Assembly: GCA_022778545.1 (NCBI GenBank) | Contig: JALFDW010000039.1 | Location: 97,216-161,215, forward strand | Length of the DNA stretch: 64,000 bases | Direction of reading: 5' to 3' | DNA from: a bacterium | GTDB taxonomy: Bacteria; Bacillota; Clostridia; Christensenellales; CAG-138 | Part shown: positions 26,647 to 35,058 of the stretch, in pieces | How positions within the stretch are numbered: the first letter of the stretch is position 1 | Layout: every line of letters begins with the position of its first letter | Notes under the pieces: model-generated | Seen by the model: only the letters and a program-made list of their open reading frames with translations | Databases searched by the model: none | Told to the model about the DNA's origin: nothing | Translations under genes and position numbers: made by a program

Positions 26647-26666
26647 GTTTTTGCGTATCATTGCAA
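26638..26666 (-). promoter_or_regulatory. Promoter for the MocR/PdxR-type gene
   Basis: Minus strand -35 TTGCAA (26661-26666), 17-base spacer, -10 TATTAT (26638-26643). TTGCAATG and TATTATTAAAATAAC are shared with the promoter at 12505-12533. Confidence 0.55.
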
Positions 26667-26731
26667 CAACGCCGCGGAAACACGCAAGGCGCGGCGCATA
26701 TTATCTGCAATGAAATGCGAGGTTTTCTACA

Positions 26732-27274
26732 ATGACGAACAAAGCAATCCGCACGCTTGTGCTTGCAGCCCTTTTCGCCGCGCTGACCTGTGTTGCGACG
26801 ATGGTGATCCAGATCCCCTCCCCCATGAACGGCTACGTCAACCTGGGCGACTGCTTCGTGCTGCTTGCCGGCTGGGTCCTTGGGCCGCTCTATGGTTCTC
26901 TTGCCGCAGGCATCGGCTCCGCGCTTGCGGATATGTTCACCGGCTATATGCATTATGCACCCGGCACCTTCCTCATCAAAGCCGTCATGGCGCTCATCGC
27001 CTGGGCGGTTGCTAAAGCGCTCATCGCCCGCTTCGGCGGAAAGCGCACGCTCTGCAAGAGCATTTCCGCCGTGCTCGCCGAACTCTTCATGGTCGTTGGG
27101 TATTATCTCTATGCCGGCCTTCTGCTTGGGAAAGGCCTCGGCGCGCTGGGCGCTGCGGCAAGTATCCCGGGCAACCTGGTGCAGGGCGCTGTCGGCGCAG
27201 TCGTGGCCGTGCTGCTCTCCCACATCATCGACCGCTATCACCTGCTCCGCAAGTTTGGTGTGAACGAACTGTGA
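26732..27274 (+). CDS. ECF transporter S component (probably pyridoxine-type)
   Basis: 180 residues with about six hydrophobic segments. IPSPMNGYVNLGDCFVLLAG, GSLAAGIGSALADMFTGYMHYAPGTFLIKAVMA are typical of S components of the energy-coupling-factor family (second block is residues about 57-90). The divergent PdxR-like regulator suggests vitamin B6 as substrate (PdxU-like). That assignment comes from context, not from a ligand-binding motif I can verify. GCGAGG precedes the ATG by 9 bases. The shared EcfA/A'/T module must be elsewhere in the genome. Confidence 0.8.
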   Translation: MTNKAIRTLVLAALFAALTCVATMVIQIPSPMNGYVNLGDCFVLLAGWVLGPLYGSLAAGIGSALADMFTGYMHYAPGTFLIKAVMALIAWAVAKALIARFGGKRTLCKSISAVLAELFMVVGYYLYAGLLLGKGLGALGAAASIPGNLVQGAVGAVVAVLLSHIIDRYHLLRKFGVNEL

Positions 27275-27304
27275 AAATTTAAAAATACGCAACCTTTTTC
27301 GCAC

Positions 27305-27348
27305 GTGCCGCGTTAGAATAGATGACGCGGCACTCGGCATGTTTGCCG
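27305..27348 (+). promoter_or_regulatory. Two adjacent inverted repeats upstream of a lipoprotein gene
   Basis: GTGCCGCGT (27305-27313) pairs perfectly with ACGCGGCAC (27325-27333) around TAGAATAGATG, which contains a -10-like TAGAAT at 27314-27319. CGGCA/TGCCG (27335-27339, 27344-27348) follows. They may be an operator over the promoter or a weak terminator for the ECF gene; no T-run follows. Confidence 0.4.
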
Positions 27349-27411
27349 CGCATAAATCAAGCGGCGTTGCACAAGCTAAACCGGCATGCCGCACACAGGA
27401 GGAAAAACAAA

Positions 27412-28077
27412 ATGAAAAACACGAAAACGGCGCGCGGAAGTAAGCTTCTTTCCGTGATGCTCCTGCTCCTTTCGGCGGCGCTTCTTCTCTGCGCCTGCGC
27501 GAACAATGCGCCCGCCCCCACGCCCACTGCCCCCGCAACGGAACCTTCGGCAGAACCCACACCTGAGGCCACCCCGGAAGCCACGCCTGAGGCTACCCCG
27601 GATACGCCCGAAGCCCCCACGGGTGCGAGCGGCCTCTCTTCGGCGGAAGATGTCTCCGCTTTCCTTGACCAGGTCTACAGCGTCATCGGCGCGGAAAACC
27701 TGCCCATGATGATCGGTCATATGCCGCTTGACCTGACCGATATGGATGCGGTAACCTATAATACAGGCCTCACCTCGGTCGAAGGGATCGACGGCATCGT
27801 CGTATCCGAATCCGGCGTCGGCTCCATCGCCTACTCGCTCGTATATGTGATGACCGCCGACGGTGCGGACGCGGACGCCATCCAGGCAGAGCTGATGGAA
27901 AAGATCAACCCGGCGAAGTGGATCTGCGTCTCTGCGGACAAGATCATCTCCGTGCAGCTCGATTCGGACGTGCTCCTTGTGATGGGCACGCCGGAAATGG
28001 CCGAAACCGTTTACAACGCGGTCGTGGAAACCGCGGAAGGCACGTTCACGAACATCGGCGAAAAGGTCGAGAACTGA
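27412..28077 (+). CDS. Lipoprotein with TPEA-repeat linker, DUF4358-like
   Basis: 221 residues. A type II signal peptide ends at the lipobox LLCAC (Cys near residue 28). The linker, about 30-75, is built from Pro-Thr-Pro-Glu-Ala repeats (three near-perfect TPEA units). The folded domain begins at SSAEDVSAFLDQVYSVIGAENLP and ends with VLLVMGTPEMAETVYNAVVE, which resembles DUF4358 lipoproteins by eye. AGGAGG is 8 bases from ATG 27412; an in-frame ATG at 27322 lacks a site. No function is known. Confidence 0.78.
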   Translation: MKNTKTARGSKLLSVMLLLLSAALLLCACANNAPAPTPTAPATEPSAEPTPEATPEATPEATPDTPEAPTGASGLSSAEDVSAFLDQVYSVIGAENLPMMIGHMPLDLTDMDAVTYNTGLTSVEGIDGIVVSESGVGSIAYSLVYVMTADGADADAIQAELMEKINPAKWICVSADKIISVQLDSDVLLVMGTPEMAETVYNAVVETAEGTFTNIGEKVEN

Positions 28078-28132
28078 ACGTCAAAGCGCTGATGCTGTAA
28101 AAAAGCAGAAATCCGCTTTTTCAGCAAACGGA

Positions 28133-28156
28133 GGGCCGCATGTGCGGCCCTTTTTT
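28133..28156 (+). terminator. Rho-independent terminator
   Basis: GGGCCGC, loop ATGT, GCGGCCC, then TTTTTT, 55 bases past the lipoprotein stop. Confidence 0.9.
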
Positions 28157-28206
28157 CACCCCGAATTCCCGGCACGCTGCGCCGGAGTGGAAAGGAGCAC
28201 CTTCCC

Positions 28207-29598
28207 ATGCTCTTCTCGAGCGTCACCTTCCTTTATTTTTTCCTGCCCACCGTGCTGGCCCTGTATTTTCTCGCGCCGCGAAGGTGCAAAAACGCGGTGC
28301 TGCTCATCGCCTCGCTCGTGTTTTACGCCTATGGTGAGCCGCGCCTTGTTGCGCTGATGCTCGCAAGCGTTCTTTCCGGCTATGTGCACGGCCTTCTGAT
28401 CGAACGGTTCCGCGGAACGCGCGCGGGCAAAGCGTTTCTCATATCATCCGTCTGCTTTTCGCTCGCACCGCTCCTCGTGTTCAAATACGCGGACTTTTTC
28501 ATCGGCAACCTGAATGCGCTCGGCGCATCGCTGCCGCTTTTAAAGCTCGCGCTCCCCATCGGCATCTCGTTCTATACGTTCCAGATCATAAGCTACACGG
28601 TGGATGTTGCGCGGGGCACGGCAAAAGCACAGCGCAACTTCATTGACCTTGCGACCTATATTTCCCTCTTCCCGCAGCTCATTGCAGGGCCGATTGTGCG
28701 CTACACGGATGTGGAATCTGCACTCCATACGCGCACACATTCCGCGGAGGCCGTGGGCAGCGGCGCACTGCGTTTTTCCATCGGCCTCGGGAAAAAGGTG
28801 CTGATCGCAAACCTTCTCGGCGAACTTTGCGCCGCGCTCCGTGCTGCTGAAGCGAGCGTGCTCGGCAGCTGGGGCTATGCCGCAGCGCTCTGCCTGCAGA
28901 TCTATTTCGATTTTTCCGGCTACTCGGACATGGCCATCGGCCTTGGCACGATGCTCGGCTTCCATTTCCCGGAAAATTTCAATTATCCGTTTATTTCGCA
29001 GAGCGCCACCGAGTTCTGGCGCCGCTGGCACATGACGCTTGGCGGCTGGTTCCGGGACTATGTTTACATCCCGCTGGGCGGCAGCCGCGCAGGCGCCTGG
29101 AAGCAGGTGCGCAACATCCTCATCGTCTGGGGCCTCACGGGCTTCTGGCACGGCGCAAGCTGGAATTTTATCGTATGGGGGCTGTTTTTCGGCGTGCTGC
29201 TCATCGCGGAAAAGCTGTTCTTCTCAAAGCTGCTGAAGAACATGCCGCGCATATTCCGCCACCTGTACCTGCTGCTTGCGGCGCTCATAAGCTTCCTGAT
29301 CTTTGATGCGGCTTCGCTCTCCGAAGCGGGCCGCGCCATTGCAGGGCTGTTCGGCGGCGCGCCGCTCACAAGCGCAGCGGGGCTTTACTCCCTCCGGAGC
29401 TACCTCGTCGTCCTGCTCCTTGCCGCCATCGGCGCAACGCCGCTCCCCAAGGCGGCTGTCACGCGCCTTTCCGCCACCCGGGCAGGCAATGTCCTCGTTT
29501 CCGTCCTGACGCCGCTTTTCATGGTGGCGCTCCTTGCCGTCTCCACAGCGTACCTGGTGGACGGCTCGTTCAACCCGTTCCTGTATTTCCGTTTTTAA
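28207..29598 (+). CDS. MBOAT-family O-acyltransferase (AlgI-like), copy 1
   Basis: 463 residues with about ten membrane helices. IGISFYTFQIISYTVDVARG, FPQLIAGPIVRY, YFDFSGYSDMAIGLG, EFWRRWHMTLGGWFRDYVYIPLGG and GFWHGASWNFIVWG (invariant His near 315) are the standard AlgI/DltB landmarks (quoted here as separate short blocks). The enzyme moves acyl groups, usually acetyl, across the membrane to a cell-surface polymer. AAAGGAG precedes the ATG. The next gene encodes the DHHW/AlgJ-type partner. Confidence 0.94.
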   Translation: MLFSSVTFLYFFLPTVLALYFLAPRRCKNAVLLIASLVFYAYGEPRLVALMLASVLSGYVHGLLIERFRGTRAGKAFLISSVCFSLAPLLVFKYADFFIGNLNALGASLPLLKLALPIGISFYTFQIISYTVDVARGTAKAQRNFIDLATYISLFPQLIAGPIVRYTDVESALHTRTHSAEAVGSGALRFSIGLGKKVLIANLLGELCAALRAAEASVLGSWGYAAALCLQIYFDFSGYSDMAIGLGTMLGFHFPENFNYPFISQSATEFWRRWHMTLGGWFRDYVYIPLGGSRAGAWKQVRNILIVWGLTGFWHGASWNFIVWGLFFGVLLIAEKLFFSKLLKNMPRIFRHLYLLLAALISFLIFDAASLSEAGRAIAGLFGGAPLTSAAGLYSLRSYLVVLLLAAIGATPLPKAAVTRLSATRAGNVLVSVLTPLFMVALLAVSTAYLVDGSFNPFLYFRF

Positions 29599-29610
29599 GG
29601 AGGCTGCCGC

Positions 29611-30729
29611 ATGAATCCCAAGCTGAAAAACCGCATCCTCTGCGCCCTTTTTGCACTCGTGACGGCGGGCGGCTTCCTGCTGCACCTGCTTCTCCCTGAC
29701 AAGGCGCTCTCCGTTCCCGAACGGCGCAAGCTGGCGCAGATGCCGGAGGCTACGCTCGCCTCCGTGCTGGGCGGCAAATTCACCGCAGCCTTTGACGATT
29801 ACGCACTCGATCAGTTCCCTGCGCGCGATGCGTTCCGCACGCTCAAAGCCGTCGTACAGTATTACGTTCTGCGCCAGAAGGACAACAACGGCATTTTCCT
29901 TGCGGAGGGGAACATCGGGAAGCTGGAATATCCGCTTTCGGAAAGCTCCGTTCTGCGCGCGGCGGAAAAGTTCGTTTCACTCAAGGCGCAGTATTTCCCG
30001 GATTCCCGCGTTTTCCTCGCCCTTGTGCCGGACAAGAGCTATTTCCTTGCGGAGCGCAACGGCTATCCCGCGCTCGATTATGAAAAGATGGTCACCCTCC
30101 TTTCGGAAAACACGGAGGGCATAGAATACATCGACCTTTTCGACACGCTCTCCGCGGACAAATACTATACCACCGACGCGCATTGGCGGCAGGAATGCCT
30201 GCATGACACGGCGATGCGCCTTGCGGAAAAGCTCGGCGTGAGCGGCTCGTTCACCTGGGATTACGAGGAAAACGCGCTTGAAGATTTTTACGGCGTATAC
30301 TACGGGCAGGCGGCGCTGCCCTTCCCGCCCGATACGCTCATCTACCTCACAAGCCCAACGACGGAGAACGCAAGCGTTCTGAGCGCCGAAACGGGCGCGA
30401 CCACCGAGGGCGTTTACGACCTCGCAAAGCACACCGACGGTACGAGCATGGACATGTATGACGTGTTTCTCTCCGGCGCGGCTGCCGTGCTCACCGTCAC
30501 GAACCCGAACGCCGCGGGCGAGGCCAAAGGGCGCGAGCTCATCCTGTTCCGGGACTCCTTCGGCAGCAGCATTGCGCCGCTCCTGCTCGACTGCTATAAA
30601 ACCATTACCCTCGTGGATATCCGCTATATCGCGAGCAGCTATCTGCCGCAATATGTGGACTTTCATGGGCAGGACGTGCTCTTCCTTTACAGCACAACGG
30701 TCATCAACAACAGCGCCATGCTGAAGTGA
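29611..30729 (+). CDS. DHHW-family (AlgJ/AlgX-like) acyl-transfer partner, copy 1
   Basis: 372 residues. One N-terminal membrane segment (RILCALFALVTAGGFLLHLLL) is followed by an extracellular SGNH-type domain. FPARDAFRTLKAVVQYYV, YYTTDAHWRQ (Asp-x-His-Trp, near residue 188) and LFRDSFGSSIAPLL (catalytic-type Ser region) are typical of DHHW proteins. They pair with MBOAT enzymes to finish O-acetylation of surface glycans. AGGAGG precedes the ATG and the gene follows its MBOAT partner after 12 bases. Confidence 0.9.
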   Translation: MNPKLKNRILCALFALVTAGGFLLHLLLPDKALSVPERRKLAQMPEATLASVLGGKFTAAFDDYALDQFPARDAFRTLKAVVQYYVLRQKDNNGIFLAEGNIGKLEYPLSESSVLRAAEKFVSLKAQYFPDSRVFLALVPDKSYFLAERNGYPALDYEKMVTLLSENTEGIEYIDLFDTLSADKYYTTDAHWRQECLHDTAMRLAEKLGVSGSFTWDYEENALEDFYGVYYGQAALPFPPDTLIYLTSPTTENASVLSAETGATTEGVYDLAKHTDGTSMDMYDVFLSGAAAVLTVTNPNAAGEAKGRELILFRDSFGSSIAPLLLDCYKTITLVDIRYIASSYLPQYVDFHGQDVLFLYSTTVINNSAMLK

Positions 30730-30749
30730 TGCCGGCTGAACGATACGCC

Positions 30750-30785
30750 AAAGGGCCGCCCAGTTTTGGGAGCGGCCCTTTTTGT
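30750..30785 (+). terminator. Rho-independent terminator
   Basis: AAAGGGCCGC (30750-30759) pairs with GCGGCCCTTT (30772-30781), followed by more T. It ends the MBOAT/DHHW operon and can also serve the convergent degV gene. Confidence 0.88.
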
Positions 30786-30830
30786 GTAAGAGATAAAATG
30801 ATAGCTGAATAATGCTGATGCGCCTGGCCG

Positions 30831-31730
30831 TCAGCGTTTCGTTCCGAGGAAGAACAGTGCGGCTGTGCCGGGGCCGGAATGTGCGCCGATGACCGGGCCG
30901 ATCGGGTTGAGAATGATCTCCTTTGGGCCGATGCTCTCGCGGACCATCGCAGCGAGCTTCTCAGCATCCTTTTCGCAGTCGCCATGGCTGATGAACACCA
31001 CCTGCTCCGCAGGGTCAATCGCCGTCTCCTGCATCTTTTTCAGAAGAGCTTTGATGGAAGTTGTACGCCCCTGCACCTTGCCCACGGGGATCAGGTGCCC
31101 TTCATCGTCCACATGGAGCACAGGCTTGATGTTGAGCATCGTGCCGAACGCCGCTGCCGCCGCGGAAACACGCCCGCCGCGCTTGAGGTGCTGCAGATCA
31201 TCCACCGTGAACCAGTGGCACAGATGCAGCCGGTTCTCCTCCACAAACGCGCGCACCTCGTCGATGCTCCTGCCCGCAAGCTTCTGCTGCACCGCATGGT
31301 ATACAAGGAGCCCCTCTCCGAAGGAAGCGCTGAGCGAATCCACCGTGTAGACCTTGCGCTCCGGATACTTCTCCGCAAGCTGCGCCGCCGTCATCACGCC
31401 AACATTGTAGGTGCTGCTCAGCCCGGAGGAGAAGCCGATGTAAAGCACGTCCCTGCCCGCGGCAAGCGCCGGTTCCATCAGCGAAAGGAAATCCTCCTGG
31501 TTCGCGGCCGAAGTCTTTGCGGGCACGCCCGCGCGCAGCTTCTCATAAAACTCATGGAAGCCAAGCTCACGCCCGTCCAGATAATGCGCGTACTCCTTGT
31601 CCTCCATGCTCACGCGGATGGGCAGGATCGCAAGGCCGAGCTCGTCCGCCATCTCCTGCGGCATGTCACAGGTGGAATCCGTGATGATCAAAAAGTCGTT
31701 CGTTTTGCTGCCGTTACTGTCGTCTGTCAT
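30831..31730 (-). CDS. DegV-family fatty-acid-binding protein, copy 1
   Basis: 299 residues with the DegV pattern: FLIITDSTCDMPQEMADELG at the start, SGLSSTYNVG near residue 105 and HLKRGGRVSAAAAAFGTMLNIKPVL near 190, then GPVIGAHSGPGTAALFFLG at the end. DegV/FakB proteins bind fatty acids and deliver them to the kinase FakA. No FakA kinase is visible nearby. It lies 50 bases after a paralogue on the same strand. Confidence 0.94.
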   Translation of the reverse strand: MTDDSNGSKTNDFLIITDSTCDMPQEMADELGLAILPIRVSMEDKEYAHYLDGRELGFHEFYEKLRAGVPAKTSAANQEDFLSLMEPALAAGRDVLYIGFSSGLSSTYNVGVMTAAQLAEKYPERKVYTVDSLSASFGEGLLVYHAVQQKLAGRSIDEVRAFVEENRLHLCHWFTVDDLQHLKRGGRVSAAAAAFGTMLNIKPVLHVDDEGHLIPVGKVQGRTTSIKALLKKMQETAIDPAEQVVFISHGDCEKDAEKLAAMVRESIGPKEIILNPIGPVIGAHSGPGTAALFFLGTKR

Positions 31731-31779
31731 GTTCTGTTTGTACCTCCCGTCTGCTTTGATGATTTATGCGCAACGCCTT

Positions 31780-32646
31780 TCAGCGTTCCGTCCCCCAGAA
31801 AATGATCGTAAGCGCGCCGGGGCCCGCATGTGCGCCGGTCGTCGGCTCGATACAGGTGATCGTAAGCGCAACGTTCGGATGTTTCTGCAAAAGGAGCGCG
31901 CCGAGCTGTTCTGCATCCTCCGCGCAGTCCCCGTGCACGACGACCACCGTGCCGTCATCCGGCCGCAGGGCCTTCTCCGCATACCGCTTCAGCATTTCGC
32001 GCAGAAGGCGGTTCTTTCCGCGCACCTTTTCCGCAACGGCAACGCGCCCCTGCCCGTCAAAGAACATCAGCGGCTTAAGGTTGAGCATCGTGCCGATCGC
32101 CGCTGCCATGGCAGGAAGCCTGCCGCCGCGCCGGAGAAAGCCAAGGTCATCCACCGAAAGGAAGTGGCACATGGAAAGCCGGTTCTGCCGCACCCATTCC
32201 GCAACATTTTCCGCGCTCTCGCCCGCATCCCGCATGTCCGCAGCATGCAGCACCATGAGCCCTTCGCCGTAAGCGGCGGAAAGCGAATCCGCGACATATA
32301 CCTTTGCCGTATACTTTCCGTTGAGTTCCTCCGCCGCAAGCATGGCGGACTGATACGTCCCGCTGATCCCGCTTGATATACTAATATACACTATATCCTG
32401 CCCGTTCTGCAAGAAAAGTTCGAAAGCACGCAGGAACGAATCCGTGTTGATCAGCGAAGTCCGCGCAATATCACCCGCCCGGAGCCGCGCAAAAAAGCCC
32501 TTGCTGTCAAAGGGTACACCCTCCTCATAGCAGGAGAAGGTTTCCTCCCCGATGTTGTACGTCAGCGGCACAACGTGCACATCGCGCTGCGCCAGAGTTT
32601 CATGGGAAAGATTGCAGGATGAATCGGTAAAAAGTATGAAACCCAT
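31780..32646 (-). CDS. DegV-family fatty-acid-binding protein, copy 2
   Basis: 288 residues starting MGFILFTDSSCNLSHETL. AAAGGG ends 8 bases before ATG 32646; an in-frame ATG at 32670 was rejected. SGISGTYQSAML, FLRRGGRLPAMAAAIGTMLNLKPLM and TTGAHAGPGALTIIFWG are the DegV landmarks. The acid-binding residues differ from copy 1, so each may prefer different acyl chains, as FakB1 and FakB2 do; this is inference from the family. Confidence 0.93.
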   Translation of the reverse strand: MGFILFTDSSCNLSHETLAQRDVHVVPLTYNIGEETFSCYEEGVPFDSKGFFARLRAGDIARTSLINTDSFLRAFELFLQNGQDIVYISISSGISGTYQSAMLAAEELNGKYTAKVYVADSLSAAYGEGLMVLHAADMRDAGESAENVAEWVRQNRLSMCHFLSVDDLGFLRRGGRLPAMAAAIGTMLNLKPLMFFDGQGRVAVAEKVRGKNRLLREMLKRYAEKALRPDDGTVVVVHGDCAEDAEQLGALLLQKHPNVALTITCIEPTTGAHAGPGALTIIFWGTER

Positions 32647-32774
32647 AAAATAAGCCCTTTCTTCCGGCATATGCCGGTGTTTTTTCTGATTTCCCGCATC
32701 ATATTATCATGTGTTCCGGATTATGTAAAGTAATCTTTATTATGATATCTTACGGTTTTTCAGATTATGTTATG

Positions 32775-32803
32775 TGGAATATACGGTGAAACTATGCTAT
32801 AAT
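32775..32803 (+). promoter_or_regulatory. Extended -10 promoter for the DUF1836 gene
   Basis: TGCTATAAT supplies an extended -10 (TATAAT at 32798-32803); a weak -35 TGGAAT lies 17 bases upstream. Confidence 0.65.
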
Positions 32804-32839
32804 TGCGCCATATTATAACCATAGGAGAGGAGCCCCGCC

Positions 32840-33442
32840 ATGACGCATGACAAGGCGCTTGTTGCGAAAAAGCTGCGCAAATGGGAAGGATTTCTGCAGG
32901 AGTATGAGCTGCCCACATGGGACATGCTCCCCTGCATTGAATTATATATGGACCAGGTGCTCGTCCTGCTGACGCAGTACCTCAACTTCCCGCCGCGGGA
33001 GGATGGCGCAGAAAACATAACGACCCCTGCGATGGTCAACAATTATGTGAAAATGAAAGTCCTGCCTCCGCCCGTGAAGAAACGGTATTCCCGGGTGCAC
33101 CTTGCCTACCTCATCATGGTCTGCATGCTCAAGCAGACACTTGGCATTTCCCTTGTGCAGCAGATCCTGCCCGCTGACGCCTCTGAGGGCACCGTCCACG
33201 CGACGTATGACGCGTTCGTGCGGATGCACAAATCTGTCGCCGCACAGTTTGCAGCGGAGGTGCGCGCCGCGGCTTCGCCCGCCCTCCTTTCGGAAGAACC
33301 CGCCGATTCCGCTGTGGGTGGGCTCATCCTGCAATCCGCCATCGCCGCCTCTCTGTTCAAGCTGCTGACGGAAAAGCTCGTCAGCCTCGGCGATACACCG
33401 GAACCGGCCCCACCGGCTACCGGGGAGGTTAATAAACCTTAA
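32840..33442 (+). CDS. DUF1836 protein (MerR-like helix-turn-helix)
   Basis: 200 residues. YMDQVLVLLTQYLNFPP, NITTPAMVNNYVKMKVLPPPVKKRYSRVHLAYLIMVCMLKQTL (about 60-102) contain the conserved core of DUF1836, a Firmicutes family of presumed DNA-binding proteins. The last 50 residues are Ala- and Pro-rich. It has its own promoter, and a consensus promoter for the next gene follows it. The function is unknown; a transcription-factor role is inferred from the fold. Confidence 0.85.
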   Translation: MTHDKALVAKKLRKWEGFLQEYELPTWDMLPCIELYMDQVLVLLTQYLNFPPREDGAENITTPAMVNNYVKMKVLPPPVKKRYSRVHLAYLIMVCMLKQTLGISLVQQILPADASEGTVHATYDAFVRMHKSVAAQFAAEVRAAASPALLSEEPADSAVGGLILQSAIAASLFKLLTEKLVSLGDTPEPAPPATGEVNKP

Positions 33443-33463
33443 CGGAAAAGCATCCCCATACCT

Positions 33464-33492
33464 TTGACATTTTTCGCGCTTTCTTTTAGAAT
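33464..33492 (+). promoter_or_regulatory. Sigma-A promoter for the serine hydrolase gene
   Basis: TTGACA (33464-33469), 17-base spacer, TAGAAT (33487-33492). Confidence 0.75.
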
Positions 33493-33556
33493 AATGATAT
33501 TCAAATCAGCGGCGCTTACCGAGAGCCGCCTTTTCTGCACAGGAGGAAAACATCAC

Positions 33557-34969
33557 ATGGCATTCGATCTTCAGAAGCTGGACGCAGCGCTTCAAGGCTA
33601 CATCGAGAAAAAAAAGCTTCCCGGCGTTTCTGTTGCCGTGAACGGCCCGGACGGCGTGATATTTGAAAAAGGCTATGGCATTGCGGATCTTGAAACCCGC
33701 CGCTCCGTGGATGAAAACACTGTCTATGGCATCGCCTCCATGAGCAAATCCATGACGACGCTCGCCTGCTGCATCCTTGCAGCAGAAGGCAAGCTCTCCT
33801 TCGATGATCCCGTGAGCAAGTACTTCCCGAACTTCCGCGTGCCGGGCAACCCGCAGCAGGACGTGACGCTGCGCCACCTTTCCATGCACACGGCAGGCAT
33901 CCCGCCCATGGAGCCACTCGAATGGTCCATCGCGCTCAACACGCCCGGGCGTGACAGCGAATGGGCGCGTGAGATGAAGCGCACCGCCCCCAACAAGATG
34001 GAGACCATTGACCAGGTGATCGACTACATCGCCAACTGCCCGTACCCCACGCTCGGTCAGGCCGGCGAATACATGAGCTACAGCAACGAGGGCTATGCCA
34101 TCCTTTCCTATGTGGTGGACATCGCCGCCGGCATCACGCTCGAAGAGTTTCTGATGGAGCGCGTGTTCAAGCCCATGGGCATGACGCGCACCGTGCTCGA
34201 CCTCGATGGCAGCGAAGCCACTGCCATGGCGGGCGGCAACATCACGCGCCTGTTTGAAGAGGACGGCGAAGGCGGCGTGACCTGCGATGATGAATGGTCC
34301 ATCCTGCCCCCGTTCCGCGGCTGCGCCTGCGTGAAATCCACGGCGCATGACATGGCGCGGTATTATCAGTGCCTTTCCAATCGCGGCATGATCGACGGCG
34401 TACAGGCTATCCCGGCGGAAGCCGTCGAGCTGCTCGTCGGCGCGGGCTTTCCGGAGCAGGAGAAAGCCTTCTACTGCTACGGCCTCAACAAGCGCACCAA
34501 GGCCGGCCACGTCATCTGCGAGCATTCCGGCGGTCTGCACGGCGTATCCTCCCAGGGCGCGTTCCTGAAGGATGAAAACTACGGCTTTGTCGCGCTGTGC
34601 AACCAGGGCGATTCCGACCCTGAGCCACTCGTATGGATGATGCTCAACATGGTGATGGGCCTCCCGCTTGAGGAAAGCCACCGTTGGGTCCACCCGGCAG
34701 GCGTGGATTTCGCCGAGCCGGAAATGCTCTTTGGCAAATACATCTGCCACGAAGGCATCCCCGTGACGGTGGAGGTGTTCGAAGAGGAGGGCAAGCTGAT
34801 GGCGCGCAACGATTACGGCACCATGGAGCTCACCTACTGCGGCGGCACCTGGTTCAGCACGCGCCGCCTCGACACCGGCGCACTCGGGCGCATGCACTTC
34901 CTCATCCGGGATGGCAAGGCCTGGGGCGTGCAGGTGTATACGCGCATCTATCAGCGGATCGAGGATTAA
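33557..34969 (+). CDS. Serine hydrolase, class C beta-lactamase / PBP fold
   Basis: 470 residues. The three active-site motifs are present: SMSK (Ser61-Lys64), YSN (Tyr175-Asn177) and HSGG in place of KTG near residue 324. These match the esterase/DD-peptidase-like group, including EstB and D-aminopeptidases. There is no signal peptide, so it appears cytosolic. A C-terminal domain of about 100 residues (from roughly 365) follows. AGGAGG precedes ATG 33557; an in-frame ATG at 33464 lies on the promoter itself. A 24-bp palindrome follows the gene. The substrate is unknown. Confidence 0.88.
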   Translation: MAFDLQKLDAALQGYIEKKKLPGVSVAVNGPDGVIFEKGYGIADLETRRSVDENTVYGIASMSKSMTTLACCILAAEGKLSFDDPVSKYFPNFRVPGNPQQDVTLRHLSMHTAGIPPMEPLEWSIALNTPGRDSEWAREMKRTAPNKMETIDQVIDYIANCPYPTLGQAGEYMSYSNEGYAILSYVVDIAAGITLEEFLMERVFKPMGMTRTVLDLDGSEATAMAGGNITRLFEEDGEGGVTCDDEWSILPPFRGCACVKSTAHDMARYYQCLSNRGMIDGVQAIPAEAVELLVGAGFPEQEKAFYCYGLNKRTKAGHVICEHSGGLHGVSSQGAFLKDENYGFVALCNQGDSDPEPLVWMMLNMVMGLPLEESHRWVHPAGVDFAEPEMLFGKYICHEGIPVTVEVFEEEGKLMARNDYGTMELTYCGGTWFSTRRLDTGALGRMHFLIRDGKAWGVQVYTRIYQRIED

Positions 34970-34995
34970 CAAAAAACATATTATTGAAATGAGAA

Positions 34996-35019
34996 AAGTG
35001 GGCGCAGCTGCGCCCACTT
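34996..35019. terminator. 24-bp palindrome, likely terminator for MATE copy 2
   Basis: AAGTGGGCGCAG/CTGCGCCCACTT is a perfect palindrome. On the minus strand TTTTC follows, so it can end the MATE gene; on the plus strand the T-run is weak. Confidence 0.65.
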
Positions 35020-35058
35020 CAGTCTGTCGAAAAAAAAGGAAGCTCTCTTTTTCAAAGC

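Noticed and set aside
27540..27625. Tandem DNA repeat.
   Set aside because: It encodes the TPEA linker of a lipoprotein; it is not an independent repeat element.
33506..35017. 503-residue open frame on the minus strand.
   Set aside because: It is the antisense shadow of the serine hydrolase, with runs of His and Val typical of reversed GC-rich codons.
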